Positions 13,115 to 18,037 of a stretch of 18,037 nucleotides of DNA are shown here, in pieces. The stretch lies in the NCBI RefSeq assembly GCF_002432345.1, contig NZ_DJDT01000316.1, forward strand, positions 1-18,037. Reading direction: 5' to 3'. Source of the stretch: Pedobacter sp. UBA5917 (GTDB lineage Bacteria > Bacteroidota > Bacteroidia > Sphingobacteriales > Sphingobacteriaceae). The notes beneath the pieces were generated by a model. It was not told where the DNA came from. It searched no databases and saw only the letters and a list, made by a program, of their open reading frames with translations. The stretch's first letter is position 1. Each line of letters starts with the position of its first letter. A program made the translations under genes and the position numbers.

Positions 13115-16100
13115 ATGATCAAAATTTTTACTAAAAGGAACGTTCCAAAACGTGCCTTACTGCTGCTGCTTTGCCTTTATTATGGCTTTAGCGCCTATGC
13201 ACAGGTACCAGCTGTAAAGGGAATTGTTAAGGATGCGAAAGAAACCATTATTGGTGCAACCATCGTTGCCCAGAACATTCAAACAGGGGCCAAAACAACC
13301 ACATCATCTGATAAAAACGGCGTCTTCAGCTTTTATAAATTAGGAGCAGGAAGCTACAAATTTACCATCAATTTTATCGGCTATGAATCTAAAACGGTTA
13401 ACGGGCTGGTTAAGGACGGAGGAACTTTTTCGCTTTCGGTAATTTTAAAGGAAAGTGTTACCAATTTTGATAAAGATGTAGTGGTAACGGGTATTATGAC
13501 CAGAAAAAAAGAGTCGTTTACCGGTGCGGCAGCCTCTTTTTCGGGCGATGACCTCAAAATGCTCTCAAACCAGAACGTAATACAAAGTTTGCGGACGCTG
13601 GATCCTTCTTTTATACAGATTGAAAATAACGCAGCAGGTTCTAACCCAAATGTACTTCCAACGATTGAATTAAGGGGGCAAACGAGTATATCGACCAATA
13701 CGTTAAGGGACCAGTTTTCTACAGATCCGAATCAGCCTTTGTTTATTCTGGATGGTTTTGAAACATCGTTAAGGACCATTGTTGACCTGGATATGAATAC
13801 GGTAGCCTCCATCACGATTTTGAAAGATGCGGCCTCGACGGCAATTTATGGTTCGAGGGCATCGAATGGGGTTATCGTTATCGAGACTAAAAAGCCTTTA
13901 CCGGGCAAACTCAGGATAAGTTATACTTCGGATTTAAGGGTAGAATTACCCGATCTGGGATCGTATAACATGATGAACGCCTCAGAAAAACTGCAGTTCG
14001 AGAAACTGGCAGGCCGTTATGCAACTACAATTGCCGATAGACAGATGGCGTTGGATACGGTGTATGCCTCGCGACTTAAAGAAGTTTTGCGTGGGGTAGA
14101 TACCTATTGGCTTTCGCAGCCTTTACAAACCGGATTTTCCCAGCGGCATTCCATTTCGGCATCTGGTGGTGATGACAATGTACGGTACGATCTTGGTGCC
14201 AACATCCGTAAGAACAATGCAACCATGATTGGCTCAAAACGTGATGATTGGGGCACCAACCTTACTTTAACCTATCGTTCGGGTATATTTAATTTTAGCA
14301 ATAGGGCCTACATCAGCGGATCGGAAGCGGCAGATTCTCCTTATGGTCTTTTTTCCGACTGGGTAAAAACAAATCCATACTACCGGTTATTGGACGCAAG
14401 CCATAAATACCTGGAAATTGTACCCTCGCCAACGGTATATGGAACAGATCTGATTAATTACAACAATACCAATTATAACGAAGTGATCCCGAATCCTTTT
14501 TATAATGCGGCATTAAACAGTTATGGAAAGAATTCCAGTTTTAACTTACAGGATAATTTCCAGGCGATTGCCGATTTAACGAGCGAACTGCGTTTTCAGA
14601 TCAATGCACAGATCAATAAATCAATTACAGAATCAACCAATTTTATTTCCCCGCTTAATACAAAATACGACGGTATTGATGATCCACTGTTAAAAGGAGA
14701 TTATACCTATAGCAAACTTGCGGGCTTAAGTTATACAGTTAACGCCGGGTTTTCTTATGCAAAAGTATTTGCAAACAAACATTCGGTTACGGCAAATTTA
14801 AGGGCAGAGGTTAATCAGACAAACCAATCGGTAAATGGTTATACGGCAACCGGTTTTCCTGCTGCCGCGAATGGAAACCCTGCTTTTGCCTATGGTTTTA
14901 AAACGAGTTCGGTGCCAAATGCGGCAAATTCGTTAACGCGCCGCAATTCTGCTGTGGCAGCGGTAAATTACTCTTACGATAGGAGGTACAACATTGATGT
15001 AAATTTTAATGTTGATGGATCTACAGCTTTTGGCTCCAACAGAAGATACGCTCCATATTATTCGGCCGGTTTAAGCTGGAATGTGATGAATGAGCTGTTT
15101 ATGAAAAATGTAACCTGGGTAAATAACTTAAGGTTAAGGGGCAACTGGGGCGTAACAGGCAATCAGAATTTTAATAACGTTAGCGAATCGGTTTACAACT
15201 ACTATTCTACGATAAACAGCTTTGGCCAGGGGATTTATTTATCAGGCTTAGGCGCTGCTGATCTGGAATGGCAAAAAACTTCGCAAACAAGTTTGGGTTT
15301 AGATGCCGGCCTTTTTGGAAACAGGATTAATTTTTATGTAAACGCCTATCAAAAAATAACCGACCCATTGGTGGTTGCCATTACCCTGCCATCATCAACA
15401 GGTTTAAGTAATTTCCCCTTTAACGCAGGCGCTTCTACGGTAAAAGGTTTGGAAGCCAGTTTTAAATTCTCCCCGATATTTAATCCTGGCCAGGTGGTTT
15501 GGACATTGGGCATTACCGGGGCAACATCTACCCAGAAATACAGCAATTTCGATAATAAGCTTAATAGTTTAAATAACCAGTTAAGGAACAGCAATTCGCT
15601 AACACGTTACCGCGATGGTTATAGTTCGAACGATTTATGGGCAGTACCATCATTGGGCATTGATCCGGCAACAGGGAAAGAAGTGTTTTTAGCGGCGAAT
15701 GGTCAATATACCTTCGTTTACAGTTCGGCTGATCAGGTTGTGGTAGGAAGTTCGAGGCCAAAAGCCGAGGGTGTTTTTAGCTCAAACCTGTTTTACAAGG
15801 GCTTTAACTTTGGTGTTTCGGTAAGGTATATCTGGGGCAAAAGCGAGTTTAACACAGCGCTGTACAACAAGGTCGAAAACATATCATACACTTCGCTACG
15901 CTACAACCAGGATAAACGGGCTTTGTACGATCGATGGAAAACCCCGGGAGATATAGCCGAATTTAAAAGCATTGCGGTAAATAATACCTCACCAATGTCG
16001 TCAAGATTTATCCAGACAGAAACCTCTTTCTCGGGCGAATCGATCAATCTGGGTTACGAAATCAAGAATAAAAAGTGGCTGGATAAAGCATCGTTATCGG

Positions 16101-16222
16101 CCATCACCATAAATGCATACTCGAACGATATTTTTTACCTGTCAAATATCACCAGAGAACGGGGTACGGATTACCCTTATGCAAAATCAGTTTCAATGAG
16201 TATTAGGGCAACTTTTAAATAA
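13115..16222 (+). CDS. SusC/RagA family TonB-dependent outer-membrane transporter
   Basis: This 1035-residue protein is the beta-barrel pore of a SusCD uptake complex, powered from the inner membrane by TonB-ExbBD. A signal peptide (1-29; cleavage likely after SAYA) is followed immediately by a carboxypeptidase-regulatory-like domain (about 33-113), then the plug (about 125-258). The plug contains NQPLFILDGFET and the SusC signature ILKDAASTAIYGSRASNGV (235-253). The rest is a long barrel with alternating aromatic strands, ending SVSMSIRATFK as expected for an outer-membrane barrel. There is no STN domain between the signal peptide and the regulatory-like domain. The gene begins 41 bp after the anti-sigma stop, with no visible housekeeping promoter, so read-through or sigma-dependent transcription is likely. 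susD follows after 5 bp. The substrate (oligosaccharide, peptide or other) cannot be told from this sequence. Confidence 0.97.
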   Translation: MIKIFTKRNVPKRALLLLLCLYYGFSAYAQVPAVKGIVKDAKETIIGATIVAQNIQTGAKTTTSSDKNGVFSFYKLGAGSYKFTINFIGYESKTVNGLVKDGGTFSLSVILKESVTNFDKDVVVTGIMTRKKESFTGAAASFSGDDLKMLSNQNVIQSLRTLDPSFIQIENNAAGSNPNVLPTIELRGQTSISTNTLRDQFSTDPNQPLFILDGFETSLRTIVDLDMNTVASITILKDAASTAIYGSRASNGVIVIETKKPLPGKLRISYTSDLRVELPDLGSYNMMNASEKLQFEKLAGRYATTIADRQMALDTVYASRLKEVLRGVDTYWLSQPLQTGFSQRHSISASGGDDNVRYDLGANIRKNNATMIGSKRDDWGTNLTLTYRSGIFNFSNRAYISGSEAADSPYGLFSDWVKTNPYYRLLDASHKYLEIVPSPTVYGTDLINYNNTNYNEVIPNPFYNAALNSYGKNSSFNLQDNFQAIADLTSELRFQINAQINKSITESTNFISPLNTKYDGIDDPLLKGDYTYSKLAGLSYTVNAGFSYAKVFANKHSVTANLRAEVNQTNQSVNGYTATGFPAAANGNPAFAYGFKTSSVPNAANSLTRRNSAVAAVNYSYDRRYNIDVNFNVDGSTAFGSNRRYAPYYSAGLSWNVMNELFMKNVTWVNNLRLRGNWGVTGNQNFNNVSESVYNYYSTINSFGQGIYLSGLGAADLEWQKTSQTSLGLDAGLFGNRINFYVNAYQKITDPLVVAITLPSSTGLSNFPFNAGASTVKGLEASFKFSPIFNPGQVVWTLGITGATSTQKYSNFDNKLNSLNNQLRNSNSLTRYRDGYSSNDLWAVPSLGIDPATGKEVFLAANGQYTFVYSSADQVVVGSSRPKAEGVFSSNLFYKGFNFGVSVRYIWGKSEFNTALYNKVENISYTSLRYNQDKRALYDRWKTPGDIAEFKSIAVNNTSPMSSRFIQTETSFSGESINLGYEIKNKKWLDKASLSAITINAYSNDIFYLSNITRERGTDYPYAKSVSMSIRATFK

Positions 16223-16227
16223 GGATC

Positions 16228-17664
16228 ATGAAGAAGAAAATAAACGGCTACATCATATTATTATCGGTATTAATCCTTGCTTTTTCTGGCTGTAAAAAGT
16301 GGTTGGATGTTAAACCGGAGGATAAATTTATAGAAACCCAACTGTATTCTACCCCGCAGGGTTTTGCAGATGCCAATAATGGCTTTTACATCAACAATGG
16401 CGATAATAAACTTTACGGCGCCACTTTAACCAGTACCACTTTGGATGTAATGGCACAGCTTTACCTGGTAAGCAGCGAAAATGGATCGCACTATAAAATG
16501 TCGACTTATAGCTATACTGAAGCTGCCCCAAAAGCTATAATTGATGGAATTTGGACAAATCTATACCTCAGTATCGCCAATACCAATAAATTTTTAGAAA
16601 GTTTAGAAACCTACAGAACGGTGCTGGATACCAAAACACACGACCTTTACAAAGGAGAGGCTTTGGGTTTAAGGGCATTTTACTATTTCGATCTGATGCG
16701 GATGTTTACCAAAGCTTACGCCACAGATTCGCTAACCAAGGTTTTGCCTTACTACGATAAAATCACCTATCAGATTTCTGATTATATGCCCACTACTTAT
16801 GTGATGCAAAAGGTTTTGCTGGATTTAAAAAATGCAGAAGATCTTTTACAGGCAAGCGATCCGGCATACAGTCTGACTTTGGTGAGCAGGCCGAGTAATA
16901 CTTATGGGCGTAATTCGAGAAATTATAAAATGAACTATTATGCTGTTAAAGCGTTACAGGCCCGTGTAAATATGTGGAAAGGTGATAAACCTGCAGCATT
17001 AGCAGCCGCCAAATCGGTTATCGGGAATCAAAGCAAGTTTCCGTGGATTACCCTTGCAGATTTAAGCACTGGTATTGGCAACAGGATTTTTGGAACTGAA
17101 ATGATTTTTGGCGCCGAAAACACAAAACTGAACGATTTATATACCAGTACATTTTCTGCTGCGCTCTTTGATACCAGTATCCTGGCGCCAAATACCTCGG
17201 GATCTTTTATCAATTCTACCGTATTTGAGGGTTATGCTACCGATTATCGCAATCAATATGTTTGGCTAGTTAACGGAAGGCCTTATCCAACTTTCTTTAA
17301 ATATCAGGATGTGGGCAATACTTCTTATAACACCAACCGGACTGTTCCTTTAATCAGGACGGGCGAAATGTATTTAATTGCAGCAGAATGCGAGCCTGAT
17401 AATGCCGTGGCGCTCGATTACTTAAATACGTTGCGCTTAAAAAGAAATATACCAGCGCTCCCGGCAGGTACTGTTGGTCCGGCTTTAACCACGGGGATTA
17501 TGAAAGAATACCGAAAAGAATTTTACGGAGAAGGGCAGTTGTTCTTTTATTACAAAAGGACCCAAACTGCTTCGGTAATATCGGGCGGAAGCAATGCGGC
17601 GGTAGCTATCACGGCTGCAAACTATACTTTTCCCGTACCATTATCAGAAACCACACCACGATAA
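16228..17664 (+). CDS. SusD/RagB family nutrient-binding surface lipoprotein
   Basis: This 478-residue protein is the lid of the SusCD pair: it sits on the outer face of the barrel and captures the substrate. A lipoprotein signal (MKKK, hydrophobic core, then FSGC) places the lipidated Cys at 22, followed by KKWLDVKPEDKF, the usual SusD N-terminus. The helical, TPR-like core includes GEALGLRAFYYFDLMRMF (143-160), the family's conserved RA-x-YYFDLMRMF pattern. The C-terminal part has GEMYLIAAEC, LNTLRLKRNIPAL, MKEYRKEFYGEG, and the typical ending YTFPVPLSE. The start is 5 bp after the susC stop, within GGATC, and translational coupling is likely. Nothing looks missing. It shares the unknown substrate of its SusC partner. 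Confidence 0.97.
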   Translation: MKKKINGYIILLSVLILAFSGCKKWLDVKPEDKFIETQLYSTPQGFADANNGFYINNGDNKLYGATLTSTTLDVMAQLYLVSSENGSHYKMSTYSYTEAAPKAIIDGIWTNLYLSIANTNKFLESLETYRTVLDTKTHDLYKGEALGLRAFYYFDLMRMFTKAYATDSLTKVLPYYDKITYQISDYMPTTYVMQKVLLDLKNAEDLLQASDPAYSLTLVSRPSNTYGRNSRNYKMNYYAVKALQARVNMWKGDKPAALAAAKSVIGNQSKFPWITLADLSTGIGNRIFGTEMIFGAENTKLNDLYTSTFSAALFDTSILAPNTSGSFINSTVFEGYATDYRNQYVWLVNGRPYPTFFKYQDVGNTSYNTNRTVPLIRTGEMYLIAAECEPDNAVALDYLNTLRLKRNIPALPAGTVGPALTTGIMKEYRKEFYGEGQLFFYYKRTQTASVISGGSNAAVAITAANYTFPVPLSETTPR

Positions 17665-17676
17665 CAAAATATAATT

Positions 17677-18037
17677 ATGAAAAGAGAATTAATTTATTGC
17701 TGTGTTTTGGCATTTGTGATGATGCTGAGCGCATGTAAAAAGGATAGATTGAATGTTTATAATGATGAAAGCGCTAAGAATAGCATTTACTTTACGAAGG
17801 CCGATACCACCAACGATGTTGCGGTAAGTTTTGGCTATTCGAAATCCAACGTGAAGGATTCTATATTGAAGCTGGTTGTACGTGCAATCGGATCACCTTA
17901 CAGTTCAGACCGTACTTATAACCTAAGCATTGCCGATAGCAGTACGATGAAAGCCGGCGTGGACTACGACTTTTTAAACAAACCATTTTCTATTAAGGCA
18001 GGTAAAGTTGCGGATACCTTAAAATTAAAATTGTACA
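17677..18037 (+). CDS. DUF4843 family lipoprotein (3' end cut off by the window edge)
   Basis: Translation from the ATG at 17677 gives at least 120 residues before the window ends. It starts with a lipoprotein signal, MKRELIYCCVLAFVMMLSAC, with Cys20 as the predicted lipidation site, then KKDRLNVYNDESAKNSIYF. Later segments such as DSILKLVVRAIGSP, RTYNLSIADSST and AGVDYDFLNKPFSIKAGK match what I know of DUF4843, a family of about 230 residues that usually follows susC-susD pairs. Its function is unknown; a surface lipoprotein that assists the SusCD complex is inferred from position. It begins 12 bp after the susD stop, so the operon continues to the right. Confidence 0.85.
   Translation, partial: MKRELIYCCVLAFVMMLSACKKDRLNVYNDESAKNSIYFTKADTTNDVAVSFGYSKSNVKDSILKLVVRAIGSPYSSDRTYNLSIADSSTMKAGVDYDFLNKPFSIKAGKVADTLKLKLY

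Noticed and set aside
1..18037. CRISPR arrays, tRNA or rRNA genes, or phage and defence genes
   Set aside because: No regularly spaced repeats, no tRNA-like cloverleaf signals and no typical defence or phage proteins were recognised. I could not run a covariance search for small RNAs.

Overview
The window looks like chromosomal DNA from a Bacteroidota bacterium, most likely of the Sphingobacteriaceae (Pedobacter-like). This is inferred from the AT-rich intergenic DNA, several promoters of the Bacteroidota TAnnTTTG type, weak Shine-Dalgarno sequences, SusC/SusD proteins, a FecR anti-sigma factor with a DUF4974-type C-terminus, and DUF4175, DUF4843 and head-GIN proteins. The species cannot be fixed from the sequence alone.

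Left part (1-11027): six genes, all on the minus strand, mostly core cell functions. From right to left these are a giant DUF4175 membrane/coiled-coil protein, the rRNA maturation nuclease ybeY, a secreted head-GIN (DUF2807) protein, a Uup-type ABC-F ATPase, the tRNA-modification enzyme mnmG and an Ig-like lipoprotein. The 3' flanks of these genes carry copies or fragments of a small inverted-repeat family (REP/MITE-like). The most striking non-coding signal lies between mnmG and the ABC-F gene. There, two 16-bp palindromes match the ParB-binding parS centromere site, one of them identical to the classic Bacillus subtilis parS. This suggests the window lies in the origin-proximal part of the chromosome.

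Divergent junction (11028-11337): a gene-free stretch separating the two halves. It holds a good Bacteroidota-type promoter reading right.

Right part (11338-18037): a nutrient-uptake locus on the plus strand. The order is an ECF sigma factor, its FecR-type anti-sigma factor, a SusC/RagA TonB-dependent transporter, a SusD/RagB surface lipoprotein, and the start of a DUF4843 lipoprotein cut by the window edge. SusC and SusD would form the outer-membrane uptake complex, and the sigma/anti-sigma pair would control it. The substrate cannot be read from this window because no hydrolase is visible. This SusC lacks the N-terminal STN signalling domain usually found in transporters that talk to FecR proteins, so the signal route is open.

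I did not find a clearly new multi-gene system. The parS pair, the tandem LytTR-like sites upstream of the GIN gene, the 3'-end repeat family, and the palindrome before fecR are the best leads.
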